The notes below the pieces were generated by a model that was not told where the DNA came from, ran no database searches, and saw only the letters and a program-made list of their open reading frames with translations. A stretch of 60,780 nucleotides of DNA from Bacillus sp. 7884-1 (GTDB lineage: Bacteria; Bacillota; Bacilli; Bacillales; Cytobacillaceae): the NCBI RefSeq assembly GCF_002272245.1, contig NZ_NPDD01000198.1, forward strand, positions 1 through 60,780, read 5' to 3'. The translations under genes were made by a program, and so were the position numbers. Shown piece after piece: positions 27,599 to 35,657 of the stretch (the stretch's first letter is position 1; every line of letters begins with the position of its first letter).

Positions 27599-27805
27599 TT
27601 AAACAACATCATAGTCTTGGTCATCAATCATTTCTTTAATTTTATCTAATGAAACTTCTGACGGATTGAACTCTACATCCACATTACCAGCGTCTAAATG
27701 AACTTTTACAGATTCTACACCTGTTAATTCTCCAACGCTTCCTTCAATTGCTTTTACGCAGTGGCCGCAAGACATTCCATTAACCTTTAATGTTACTTTT
27801 TCCAT
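27599..27805 (-). CDS. copZ: Copper chaperone
   Basis: The protein has 68 residues and is a single heavy-metal-associated domain with GMSCGHCVKAIEG (Cys13 and Cys16). It carries Cu(I) to CopA. The ATG at 27805 follows GGGAGTG; the frame is open five codons further without a good site. It lies between csoR and copA in one transcription unit. Confidence 0.95.
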   Translation of the reverse strand: MEKVTLKVNGMSCGHCVKAIEGSVGELTGVESVKVHLDAGNVDVEFNPSEVSLDKIKEMIDDQDYDVV

Positions 27806-27820
27806 TATTATCACTCCCAT

Positions 27821-28141
27821 TTATTTTTTCAGTAATCTTTCTATAGTTAAAAGAACTTCATCTATTACTTCTGTATCACCTTCGTTGATTCGATCCAGTA
27901 CACAAGTTTTTAAATGTCCTTCCAGAAGAATCTTAGCCACACTATTTAAAGCGGACTGTGTAGCTGCGATTTGAGTAATGACATCATCGCAATAAGTATC
28001 TTTTTCAATTAACCCTTTTATACCTCGAATTTGGCCTTCTATTCGATTTAAACGGGTAACCAGATTTTTCTTCACATTATCAGAATGATGGCTTTTTCTT
28101 TCTTCAGGAAGGTGACAATCGTGATTTATGTTTTCATCCAT
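27821..28141 (-). CDS. csoR: Copper-sensing repressor CsoR
   Basis: The protein has 106 residues, all helical. The Cu(I)-binding Cys-His-Cys set is present as Cys51 (KDTYCDD), His76 and Cys80 (EGHLKTC). The N-terminal tail has extra His and Cys (NHDCHLPEE, KSHHS). It represses the operon until Cu(I) binds. Fifteen bases separate its stop from the copZ start. Confidence 0.95.
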   Translation of the reverse strand: MDENINHDCHLPEERKSHHSDNVKKNLVTRLNRIEGQIRGIKGLIEKDTYCDDVITQIAATQSALNSVAKILLEGHLKTCVLDRINEGDTEVIDEVLLTIERLLKK

Positions 28142-28167
28142 TATATCGCCTCCACAATTACATTATA

Positions 28168-28187
28168 CTATACCCCCCTACTGTATG
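28168..28187 (-). promoter_or_regulatory. CsoR operator upstream of csoR
   Basis: CTATACCCCCCTACTGTATG has the TACCCCCCTAxxGTAT core of CsoR sites, 27 bp before the csoR start. Together with the site at 27531 it brackets the csoR-copZ transcript. Confidence 0.65.
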
Positions 28188-28225
28188 TGAAGAATTTTTT
28201 AAAATTTTTTCGACAAACCTATTAA

Positions 28226-28498
28226 TTAGGGATTTGTTTGAAATCTATCTGCTCTGACTCCACTTTTTTTACATTTGCATATTTCTATATCTTCTACAAG
28301 AAGATCATTGCCAGAGCGTAGGTCCCCAATCTCACCACCATGGGATATAATTTGAGCATTTTATTCCTGAATCATTTCCTCAATCAGACTTTCAAAGTCT
28401 TTCTGGGTAAATCCAATTTTGGTACACTTCTACGTAAAATTCTTTTCCCCAGAATCCAAAAGGTTTATTAAAATGTCAGTGTCTTTTTGCTTAATCAT
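28226..28498 (-). pseudogene. Decayed small gene with two in-frame stops
   Basis: From an ATG at 28498 one frame reads a protein-like sequence (MIKQKDTDILINLLDSG, IGFTQKDFESLIEEM, GGEIGDLRSGNDLLVEDIE) to a TAA at 28226. Two stops interrupt it: TAG at 28430-28432 and a TAA about 30 codons later. The ATG overlaps the TGA of the frame upstream (ATGA), a typical operon junction. The family is unknown. Confidence 0.5.
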
Positions 28499-28625
28499 GA
28501 ATCTTTAAAAACTGATAAATAATAAGGACCTTTTAAAAGTACACATCCTTGATCACAAATTATGTTCTGTTTCTTTTTTAACATGTTGTGAACAAATTCA
28601 ATATTGTTATGGTGTTCATAGTTCC
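28495..28625 (-). pseudogene. Possible 3' remnant of an upstream operon partner
   Basis: A frame with NIEFVHNMLKKKQNIICD and GCVLLKGPYYLSVFKDS ends in the TGA that overlaps the decayed gene's ATG. Further upstream the same frame runs through the promoter and start of the propeller-cytochrome gene on the other strand, so only the last 40 or so codons are likely to be genuine. The family is unknown. Confidence 0.3.
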
Positions 28626-28633
28626 TCCACTCT

Positions 28634-28668
28634 TTCTCCAAACTTTTTGCATAAATTCCTCTTATTCT
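28634..28668 (+). promoter_or_regulatory. Tandem-repeat promoter, copy 5 (propeller-cytochrome gene; weaker)
   Basis: TTCTCCA (28634-28640), four bases, TTTTGCA (28645-28651), eleven bases, then TATTCT (28663-28668). Each heptamer differs from TTCTKCA at one position, but the spacing is identical to the other four copies. Confidence 0.5.
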
Positions 28669-28700
28669 GTTTACAAGCACAGGAAATGGAGGAAGACAAT

Positions 28701-30164
28701 ATGACAAAAAAGAAGAAATTACTTTCACTTGGTATTCCCGTAACGGTTGCTACACTGTTACTAATAAGTGGATGCACCCAGTCAAACAAGGAAGCCAGCT
28801 CAAAAACAGATGAAGCTCAGACACAACAACAAGAGAAAAAGGAGGATTTTGAGGCACGGCTTGCAGGAGGTAAAGTCGGAAGCGACAGCATCGCATTTGT
28901 TGGAGGGGGTGCTAGCAACAAACTATGGGTGATTGATGCGAAATACCATAAAATGCTGACAACCATTGATGCGGGTGGAGGAAACCTTAAGCGTACGGAG
29001 CAGAAGTATCCAAACTTGCAGGATACACACGCCATGACATTTACAAAAGACTTTAAAACCATGGTCACAATCAACTGGTTTGATTACGATGAGCCATCCT
29101 ATGTCATAGCCTACGATCCAGCGACATTTGAAGAGATATGGAGAGTGGAATCAGGCAAAGGCGGCCATCACTCCGCATTATCACCAGACGATAAGTACCT
29201 GTATGTAGCAAACCAATACGGTGACTCCGTGTCTGTCATCGATGTAAAGGCAAGGAAGAAAATCAAGGATCTGCCAACAGGAAAAGGAACAGATTACATC
29301 TCCCCTTCCATGTATTGGGACGGAAAGCCAATAGATTCTCCATACCTTTTCGTAAGCGTTGATAAAGAAGATAAAGTAATCGTAATCGATTGGAATAAGA
29401 ATGAAGTTGTAAAGGATATACCTGTCGGGGCAAGCCTTCATGGGGTTAACCTTACACCAGATGGCAAACAGGTTTGGGCTGCTGTACGGGGCGAGGTCAA
29501 GAGTATTGTAATAATCGATGTGGCCACGCTTGAAATTGTAGATAAAATCAAGTTTGAAGAAGGCCCGACTCATATTTCATTTAGCCCCGACGGAAAATAT
29601 ACGTACAATACAACTGGTGGAAACAAATTATTTAAAATTGACACAAAAACTCATAAAATCATCTGGCAATCAACAGGTACCACCATTCCTGCACACACAG
29701 GAGTAAGCCCTGATGGAAGGGAATTCTGGACACTCAATCACGGAATGGACCAGCGGTATAATTATCAACTTGGTGGTGAAGTGGTCAGCGGAGTCCAGGT
29801 ATGGGATACAGAAAACGGTGAGCTTATTACGGAGATACCAGCAGAAGGCGTACCACACGAAATCCAATTCGTACCTAAAACAGCACTTGGTAGCGAAACT
29901 GCTCTAACTAGTGAAGATGTACATTCACACGGAACACACTCCATTGCAGAGGCTGGAGAGCAAATCTTCAAACAAAGTTGTGCCTCCTGCCATGGCGGTA
30001 AATTAGAGGGAGGAAATGGTCCAGCTTTAAGTAACATTGGTGCTCAAAAGTCAAAGGAAGAACTGCTTGAGACCATAAAGAACGGCAAAGGCATGATGCC
30101 AAGCGGACTTGTCTCTGAATCTGACGCAAAAATACTTGCAAACTGGCTAGCTGAGAAAAAATAA
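28701..30164 (+). CDS. Beta-propeller lipoprotein fused to cytochrome c
   Basis: The protein has 487 residues from the ATG at 28701 (GGAGG site); the earlier frame lacks one. The lipobox LLLISGC anchors it outside the membrane. Residues about 40-390 form a YVTN/cytochrome-d1-like propeller (YLYVANQYGDSVSVIDV, HGVNLTPDGK, HISFSPDGKYTYN). A His-rich linker (DVHSHGTHS) leads to a c-type cytochrome with CASCHGG and the axial Met region GMMPSGLVS. It should move electrons at the cell surface; partner and substrate are unknown. It carries a copy of the tandem-repeat promoter. Confidence 0.87.
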   Translation: MTKKKKLLSLGIPVTVATLLLISGCTQSNKEASSKTDEAQTQQQEKKEDFEARLAGGKVGSDSIAFVGGGASNKLWVIDAKYHKMLTTIDAGGGNLKRTEQKYPNLQDTHAMTFTKDFKTMVTINWFDYDEPSYVIAYDPATFEEIWRVESGKGGHHSALSPDDKYLYVANQYGDSVSVIDVKARKKIKDLPTGKGTDYISPSMYWDGKPIDSPYLFVSVDKEDKVIVIDWNKNEVVKDIPVGASLHGVNLTPDGKQVWAAVRGEVKSIVIIDVATLEIVDKIKFEEGPTHISFSPDGKYTYNTTGGNKLFKIDTKTHKIIWQSTGTTIPAHTGVSPDGREFWTLNHGMDQRYNYQLGGEVVSGVQVWDTENGELITEIPAEGVPHEIQFVPKTALGSETALTSEDVHSHGTHSIAEAGEQIFKQSCASCHGGKLEGGNGPALSNIGAQKSKEELLETIKNGKGMMPSGLVSESDAKILANWLAEKK

Positions 30165-30173
30165 ATACCTGTT

Positions 30174-30217
30174 AACCAAAAACCTTCACTAATTAAGGTG
30201 AAGGTTTTTGGTTTCTT
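30174..30217 (+). terminator. Strong terminator of the propeller-cytochrome gene
   Basis: AACCAAAAACCTTCAC and its exact complement form a 16-bp stem with an eight-base loop, followed by TCTTGTT. Confidence 0.88.
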
Positions 30218-30305
30218 GTTATCAATCAGAAGATTAGGCCTTCAATGTTAATTATTCCGTCACAAACATAAAGGTTTAGAGTAAAAATGCACTTTTTGTA
30301 AACGT

Positions 30306-30373
30306 ATGTATACACTTTCACACCAACGGTTTTACAGCTCTATTGAACAAACTTTGTTCACTGATGTATACAC
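30306..30373 (+). repeat. Direct repeats around a palindrome upstream of the HTH gene
   Basis: ATGTATACAC occurs at 30306-30315 and again at 30364-30373. Between them lies the palindrome GAACAAACTTTGTTC (30345-30359). The block is 90 bp before the HTH gene and could be its operator region. Confidence 0.4.
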
Positions 30374-30461
30374 GGACATTAGAACCTTTAACAGAATATC
30401 CACAGACATCGGTTCCCTAAATTAGATAAAATGAAGGAAAAGAGTGAATGGATGTGTTTAG

Positions 30462-30779
30462 ATGGAAAGAACACCTGTTATTTATGAAGGAAAAAATTAT
30501 ATTCTGCTTATTCAGGATAACTAATTGGGAAGAAGAACTCAGGGGCCAAACAAACCTATTTATAAATTTGTCGGGAATAATATTGAGAAATTTAGGACGA
30601 TTAGAGGATTATCAATAAATGAATTAGCTCTCATTACTGGATATAACATTGCCGCCATTAGAAATATGGAGCATGGGAAACAAAGGATACATCTCGATAC
30701 TATTGAGTTACTTGCTCAATCCTTGGATGTCCCAATTTATGTTTTTTTTTCAGATTCCAATGCAGAAGTGGAAAGGTGA
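30462..30779 (+). pseudogene. XRE-family HTH regulator with an early in-frame stop
   Basis: The helix-turn-helix is intact: NIEKFRTIRGLSINELALITG followed by IAAIRNMEHGKQRIHLDTIELLAQSL. An ATG at 30462 opens the same frame, which reads MERTPVIYEGKNYILLIQDN and then TAA before continuing with GRRTQGPNKPIYKF. The segment before the stop looks coding, so a nonsense mutation is likely. The domain might still be made from the TTG at 30525, just after the stop, with a weak CAGGA site. Downstream targets are unknown. Confidence 0.6.
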
Positions 30780-31085
30780 ATATATTCGAGTTGAACAAAA
30801 ATATCAAAAGCTTAAGAAGAAGGAGATGAGTTAAGAAAACTCTTACAAAACAAATAAAATAGCAAAAATTTTAGTAACGTGCTTCGGGGTATGAATCGGT
30901 TATACTCGTTATCCTTTTTTGAGAGTCATTTGTCAGATGAGCGCAAAAAGGAAAATGAAATTATGTGGCGAATATCTTTTATTTAGTTAGGGTAGTTGAG
31001 AGGTTATAGTGATTAGATCATGAACCTTGTAAATTTAATTAAGGTACGATTTAAAATGGTTATTATTTTTAAAACGGGGGATTTT

Positions 31086-31475
31086 ATGCCACATCATTTT
31101 GGACTAAAAGTACTTGAAGGAAAACGTAAATTGAAGTTAACACGAGAAAAATATGCAATAGTGAGTAATAAAAATTCATTAGTTCGTTTTTCTAGCGATA
31201 TTTACGCTGATGAAGAAGGAAAAATTTACACGGATGAATGGTGCGAAAATCAACTTAAGGTCAGCTTGAAAAATTATGACTTAAACATGGAATATTTCTC
31301 CACTTATTGCTATGTAAGAGAAATGCCCATCCAAAAATTTAACGCGCAGCCACTATATGGATTTAGTGAATGGGTAAACCCAACATCCAAATATCCCTTT
31401 GCTTCAGTGAGAATATTCTTTGATAATGTTTCTTTTATATCAATCCACACATCTATTGCTCCTCTCATAAAGTGA
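31086..31475 (+). CDS. Hypothetical protein, unknown function
   Basis: The protein has about 129 residues from the ATG at 31086, preceded by an ACGGGGGA site; the frame is open to 31020. It begins MPHHFGLKVLEGKRKLKLTRE and contains a single paired-Cys neighbourhood (WCENQ, YCYVRE). The composition is ordinary for a soluble protein. The last 30 or so residues may be read-through after a truncation. No family is recognised. Confidence 0.45.
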   Translation: MPHHFGLKVLEGKRKLKLTREKYAIVSNKNSLVRFSSDIYADEEGKIYTDEWCENQLKVSLKNYDLNMEYFSTYCYVREMPIQKFNAQPLYGFSEWVNPTSKYPFASVRIFFDNVSFISIHTSIAPLIK

Positions 31476-31607
31476 GTAACTATCAATACTTCCAGATATA
31501 TAGGCATTATAGACAAATGTTGTTCCACACATAAATGTGTAACAATTAATGGCTGTTTTATTTTTGGAGCTCTTATTCAATTAACCACCCTATAGTGAAA
31601 CAAGAAA

Positions 31608-31626
31608 AGCTGCCAAATTGACAGCT
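31608..31626 (-). terminator. Probable terminator of the YbdG-like gene
   Basis: AGCTG and CAGCT outer arms with a paired CAA/TTG core form a short hairpin about 50 bp past the stop, with a T-rich minus-strand flank. Confidence 0.5.
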
Positions 31627-31675
31627 CATGTCTTACACTCTTGAATAAGCAAAATTCCTCCATTATTAGGTATTT

Positions 31676-32950
31676 CTATGAGGGGTAATCTGTTTCTCTA
31701 CTCCTCATATTGCCTCCGATTTGCCCCATCATATTTTTAAAGTCATTCCCAGATGGATTCTGGAATAATTGAAGTCCAAATTCCGGTGCTACTGCGAAAA
31801 GATGATCAAAGATATCGGATTGTATGGTTTCATATACATCCCAGCGAATATCATTGGTAAATGCATAAATTTCTAGTGGCAATCCAATTTCAGTGGGCGC
31901 CAGTTGTCTTACGAGTAATGTCATTTCCTGACTAATTCCTGGGTGATGTTGAAGATATTGGTTAATATACGCTCTGAAGACCCCGATATTGGTAAGCGCA
32001 CGGCCATTGACTGGATTATTCCGATTAATTTCATTCTTTGCATTGTATTCAGCAATTTCCTGTTCCTTAGAAGTTATGTAATTTGAAAGAAATTGGATTG
32101 TTTTAAATTTCTCTATCATTTCTTGGGTGCAAAACGTGATACTGTTGGTGTCAATAAATATAGAACGCTTAATTCGGCGGCCCCCAGAAACTTGCATCCC
32201 TCTCCAGTTTTTGAACGAATCAGAAATAAGAGCATAGCTTGGGATTGTCGTAATCGTTTTATCGAAGTTCTGGACTTTTACCGTATTCAAAGAGATATCA
32301 ATGATATCCCCATCCGCCTCATATTTAGGCATTTCTATCCAATCACCTACGCGCACCATATCATTGGCCGCTAATTGAATACCAGCAACAAGACCTAAAA
32401 GAGAATCTTTAAACACGAGAAGAAGAACAGCTGATAAAGCACCAATCCCGCTAAGAAGAATAAAAGGACTCTCCCCCATCAAATTAGCGATAATGATGAT
32501 TCCTCCAAGAATGAATACAATAATTTGAACCACCTGAATATATCCTTTAATTGGCTTAATCTTGGAGATTTCAAAGGTTAAATAAATATCATTAAATGCA
32601 TTTAAAAAGCTATAAATAACCATTAACCCAACAACGATTATATAGGTAATGGCTCCTTTTTCTATTAAATGCTGATAGTCAGGAAAAGTAGATGAAAAAT
32701 AATAAATAATAATTGCCGGAACAATATGGGATAACCTGTGAAAAACTTTCCTTTCTAAAAGGATGTTGTCCCACTCGAATTTGTTATTCGTAATGATATG
32801 AGTAATGACCCTCAGCACTATTTTCTTCGAAATAAAATTCGAAGCAATACAGAGAACTCCTATAAAAAGAATCATAATAATAGCAGCAAGATAATCAGTA
32901 AGGATTGGGTTCATCTCATATTCGAGCAGTCGATTGCGAATAAGCTTCAT
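31676..32950 (-). CDS. YbdG-like MscS-family mechanosensitive channel
   Basis: The protein has 424 residues with five N-terminal spans, longer than the MscS gene at 12.5 kb. The pore and beta domain are visible as LSGIGALSAVLLLVFKDSLLGL, AGIQLAANDMVRVGDWIEMP and the exposed FDKTITTIPSYALI. The length and the extended C-terminal domain (LLVRQLAPTEIGLPLEIYAFTND) match the miniconductance YbdG type. It releases solutes during hypo-osmotic shock. Confidence 0.9.
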   Translation of the reverse strand: MKLIRNRLLEYEMNPILTDYLAAIIMILFIGVLCIASNFISKKIVLRVITHIITNNKFEWDNILLERKVFHRLSHIVPAIIIYYFSSTFPDYQHLIEKGAITYIIVVGLMVIYSFLNAFNDIYLTFEISKIKPIKGYIQVVQIIVFILGGIIIIANLMGESPFILLSGIGALSAVLLLVFKDSLLGLVAGIQLAANDMVRVGDWIEMPKYEADGDIIDISLNTVKVQNFDKTITTIPSYALISDSFKNWRGMQVSGGRRIKRSIFIDTNSITFCTQEMIEKFKTIQFLSNYITSKEQEIAEYNAKNEINRNNPVNGRALTNIGVFRAYINQYLQHHPGISQEMTLLVRQLAPTEIGLPLEIYAFTNDIRWDVYETIQSDIFDHLFAVAPEFGLQLFQNPSGNDFKNMMGQIGGNMRSRETDYPS

Positions 32951-33164
32951 AATTTTCCTCCCTTGTATTTCATCATGCGTTGTCAGTACGTTAAATTACC
33001 ATCCAAACACTCATTCTACCATTATTTTTCCTAAATTGTATTTCATCATACTCCGTTGCAAAATAGAAACATTAAACACTTCTAAAAAGAAATAAGCTAC
33101 TCAAACGTTGCTTTTTTCAATTTACTCTATTCGGAATTTGATACATTAAGATATCTTCACCAAA

Positions 33165-33203
33165 AAAAGTCGAATTCCTTATGATTCTAAGGATTCGACT
33201 TTT
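33165..33203 (-). terminator. Terminator of the DUF817 gene
   Basis: AAAAGTCGAATTCCTTA pairs with TAAGGATTCGACTTTT with a single mismatch, ending in T-rich sequence on the minus strand, 22 bp after the stop. Confidence 0.8.
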
Positions 33204-33224
33204 ATTAAAGAGCTTTCTTAACAG

Positions 33225-34031
33225 TTATAAAAATTTACTATTATCTATTCTGGAGGAATTACTACCCTTAACCTGCTTTAACGTCGCAACAATAAGAAAG
33301 CTAACAATCACTAATAAGAGCCATGAACTTACCTTACCTAGATGAACCAAACTCCATGCATCGCTTTGGTTTGGATATTCCCAAGCCCCAAGAAACGTTG
33401 CGATATTTTCAGCTATCCATATGAAAAATCCGATGAGCACAAAGGAAAGTGCCAGTGGCATCCTGTAAAGAGTTCCATTAACCTCGTATGTGACCCATGA
33501 TTGCCAGAAAACAATTAATACCAGTCCAGAAAGCCACCAACGAACATCAATCCAAAAATGGTGGGTAAAGAAATTCAAATAAATCGCAGCCGCAAGAGGC
33601 ACCACCACTAAAAAAGGCGGCCACTTAACCAGTTCTACCTTTAACCTCCTCCACGCCTGGCAAAGAAAACTTGCTACGCTCGCATACATGAATCCGCTAT
33701 ACAAAGGCACTCCAAAGATCTTGAAATATCCTTCCTCTGGATAAGACCAGGAGCCCATGTGTGTCTTGAAAATTTCAAGCGCAAGTCCAATTAGATGGAA
33801 CAAGGTGATAACCTTTAGTTCATCACGAGTTTCTAGCCCAGAACGCACCATCCACCACTGCATTAGAAGGCAGATGATAAACAGCCAATCATATCGTGGT
33901 AGAAATGGAAGTGGCACGATTTGTGTAAAAGCCAAAGAGGCAAAAATAACAACAGGAAACAAACAAGAAAGGGCCTGCTCCCAACCAAAACGAACCAGTT
34001 GTTTTAGTGGTCTCAAAATTTGTCCCTTCAT
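33225..34031 (-). CDS. DUF817 family membrane protein
   Basis: The protein has 268 residues with seven or eight hydrophobic segments and the DUF817 hallmarks FGWEQALSCLFPV, KTHMGSWSYPE, GVPLYSGFMYASVASF and FWIDVRWW. The function of the family is unknown. It ends a minus-strand group with the HTH and DUF2975 genes, 30 bp after the HTH stop, and may share their transcript. Confidence 0.87.
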   Translation of the reverse strand: MKGQILRPLKQLVRFGWEQALSCLFPVVIFASLAFTQIVPLPFLPRYDWLFIICLLMQWWMVRSGLETRDELKVITLFHLIGLALEIFKTHMGSWSYPEEGYFKIFGVPLYSGFMYASVASFLCQAWRRLKVELVKWPPFLVVVPLAAAIYLNFFTHHFWIDVRWWLSGLVLIVFWQSWVTYEVNGTLYRMPLALSFVLIGFFIWIAENIATFLGAWEYPNQSDAWSLVHLGKVSSWLLLVIVSFLIVATLKQVKGSNSSRIDNSKFL

Positions 34032-34061
34032 AGGGTTATTTCAAGATTTATCTAATCCTGC

Positions 34062-34280
34062 TTATGGGGTGTACTCGTCACTTCGGTATTCTAGGATATC
34101 TCCAGGTTGGCAATCTAAGGCTTTACAAATCGCCTCTAAAGTAGATAATCGAATCGCCTTTGCCTTTCCATTTTTCAATATAGAAAGGTTGGCCATCGTT
34201 ATTCCAACTCTCTCCGAAAGTTCTGTCACGCTCATTTTCCTTTTAGCCAGCATCACATCAATATTGATTATTATTGCCAT
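34062..34280 (-). CDS. Small XRE-family HTH regulator (YozG-like)
   Basis: The protein has 72 residues and is little more than one helix-turn-helix: VMLAKRKMSVTELSERVGIT and LSTLEAICKALDCQPGDILEY. It starts 10 bp after the DUF2975 gene stops; GAGGTGA lies before the ATG. Pairs of a DUF2975 membrane protein and this HTH type are common in Firmicutes, which suggests the membrane partner influences the regulator. Confidence 0.88.
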   Translation of the reverse strand: MAIIINIDVMLAKRKMSVTELSERVGITMANLSILKNGKAKAIRLSTLEAICKALDCQPGDILEYRSDEYTP

Positions 34281-34290
34281 TGTTATCACC

Positions 34291-34767
34291 TCAGACCGTT
34301 AAGTCATTTTCAGATTTTATATCAATCGCTTCTTTTAAAAGTCTTTGAAGAACGGCAGCAAAGACGGCGATCACCATTGAAGCAAAGACAGGAACCATCC
34401 CGATTATGATGAGTCCAGGAGCATCGTCTAGCTCTGCTACCATATAAACAAATGGCAAAATCACCAAGTACAAACCACTGATTGTCAATGCACAGATTTT
34501 GATATTCTTTAGAGATTTAACAGACAATTCAGAGAAAGCTTGGTTCTTGTCAATATAGCTTAAAAGTTTAAAAGCCTGATACAATGCAGCGAAAAATGGT
34601 ATTACTGATACATACATACCAATTACAATGGGATATAGTATATGGGCATAATCTGGATTTACTGGATTTTTAGGTAACCACGTTAGTCCAAATATACCCA
34701 AAGCAAGTACTGGAATTCCAATAAGAATAACAGCCATCCTTAAAAATAATGTTGACCCTCGTTTCAT
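34291..34767 (-). CDS. DUF2975 family membrane protein
   Basis: The protein has 158 residues with four spans. The family segment SYIDKNQAFSELSVKSLKNIK lies between spans 2 and 3, as in DUF2975 proteins. The ATG at 34767 follows GAGGTG. It is the first gene of a pair with the HTH regulator. Its role is unknown; a sensory or anti-regulator role is an inference from the pairing. Confidence 0.85.
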   Translation of the reverse strand: MKRGSTLFLRMAVILIGIPVLALGIFGLTWLPKNPVNPDYAHILYPIVIGMYVSVIPFFAALYQAFKLLSYIDKNQAFSELSVKSLKNIKICALTISGLYLVILPFVYMVAELDDAPGLIIIGMVPVFASMVIAVFAAVLQRLLKEAIDIKSENDLTV

Positions 34768-34943
34768 AAAAAGCACCTCACTAATTTATTTTCTATTTGA
34801 TATTAACACGACATTTATCGTTTTACAATAAAATATTATTCTTTTTAATTATACTATTATCGTTATGTAAATATCCTTTTTAATTTAGACAAAAATAAAA
34901 GCATTCCCTTTTTACTAAGAAATGCTCTTTATCTTTCAACTAT

Positions 34944-35633
34944 TTATTCAATACTTTTTAGGCTATCGACGATTTTTACCGCTTCCTTAATGGGACCTTT
35001 ATAAAAAAAGTGATAAACAAATCCATCATCTGTTTCCCAAGAAAAACTTGTGTATGCAGCACGTCTAGTGCCCAGAATGGTGATATGTCCTTCATGAATG
35101 TCTTTGTTTTTTAACCAATTCACTTTCTTCATTGCTTTAAACAAATCATCTGCCTGCTGATAGGGCTCATCTCCATTATCACCATCAAGATACATGGACC
35201 ACGGGCCACGCTTTGTGTAAATGATTGATCTAATCCACGGTTGGATCCATAACTTAGCTCCATCTTCCTTTTTGTAAAAAACAAATTCACTCGGTCTTTC
35301 GCTGGATGTCATGGTTCCAACATAAACGGATAGTTCTCCTATTTTGCTAGACTCAGGTGGATGAAATAACGCAGAATCGTTTGCTCGATAAGGTTTATCC
35401 ATCGATAAAAAATAAATCATGTACCCATTTTCATAAGCTTTCACTTTAACAGACGTATGCTTTTTTGATTTCCCAGCTTGTTCGCTCCAGTAAGTGGGCA
35501 AGTATACGGGAACATTCGTATTTTCCTTCAGGCCTTTTGCGGACGGTCGTAAAAAGTGCACGACTTCTTGTTGCTTTGCGAATGCAGAGAGAAACACCAT
35601 ACTAATAAGGAATAATAGCGCTGGCTTTTTCAA
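34944..35633 (-). CDS. Exported protein of unknown family, with a deleted paralogue in the window
   Basis: The protein has about 229 residues from a TTG at 35633, chosen because GAAAGAGGG lies six bases upstream and a signal peptide follows at once (LKKPALLFLISMVFLSAFAK). The frame extends to 35771, but that part is antisense to the EthD gene. The mature chain has an aromatic-rich body with WIQPWIRSIIYTKRGPWSMYLDGDNGDEPYQQADDLF and WETDDGFVYHFFYKGPI in sequence. The family is not recognised. A relict copy lies at 13819-14100, so the gene has been duplicated or repeatedly acquired. Confidence 0.7.
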   Translation of the reverse strand: MKKPALLFLISMVFLSAFAKQQEVVHFLRPSAKGLKENTNVPVYLPTYWSEQAGKSKKHTSVKVKAYENGYMIYFLSMDKPYRANDSALFHPPESSKIGELSVYVGTMTSSERPSEFVFYKKEDGAKLWIQPWIRSIIYTKRGPWSMYLDGDNGDEPYQQADDLFKAMKKVNWLKNKDIHEGHITILGTRRAAYTSFSWETDDGFVYHFFYKGPIKEAVKIVDSLKSIE

Positions 35634-35657
35634 GAAAAACCCTCTTTCAACACATTG

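Noticed and set aside
29181..29573. 130-codon open frame on the minus strand
   Set aside because: It is antisense to the propeller domain of the propeller-cytochrome gene; low-complexity aromatic-rich translation and no start signal.
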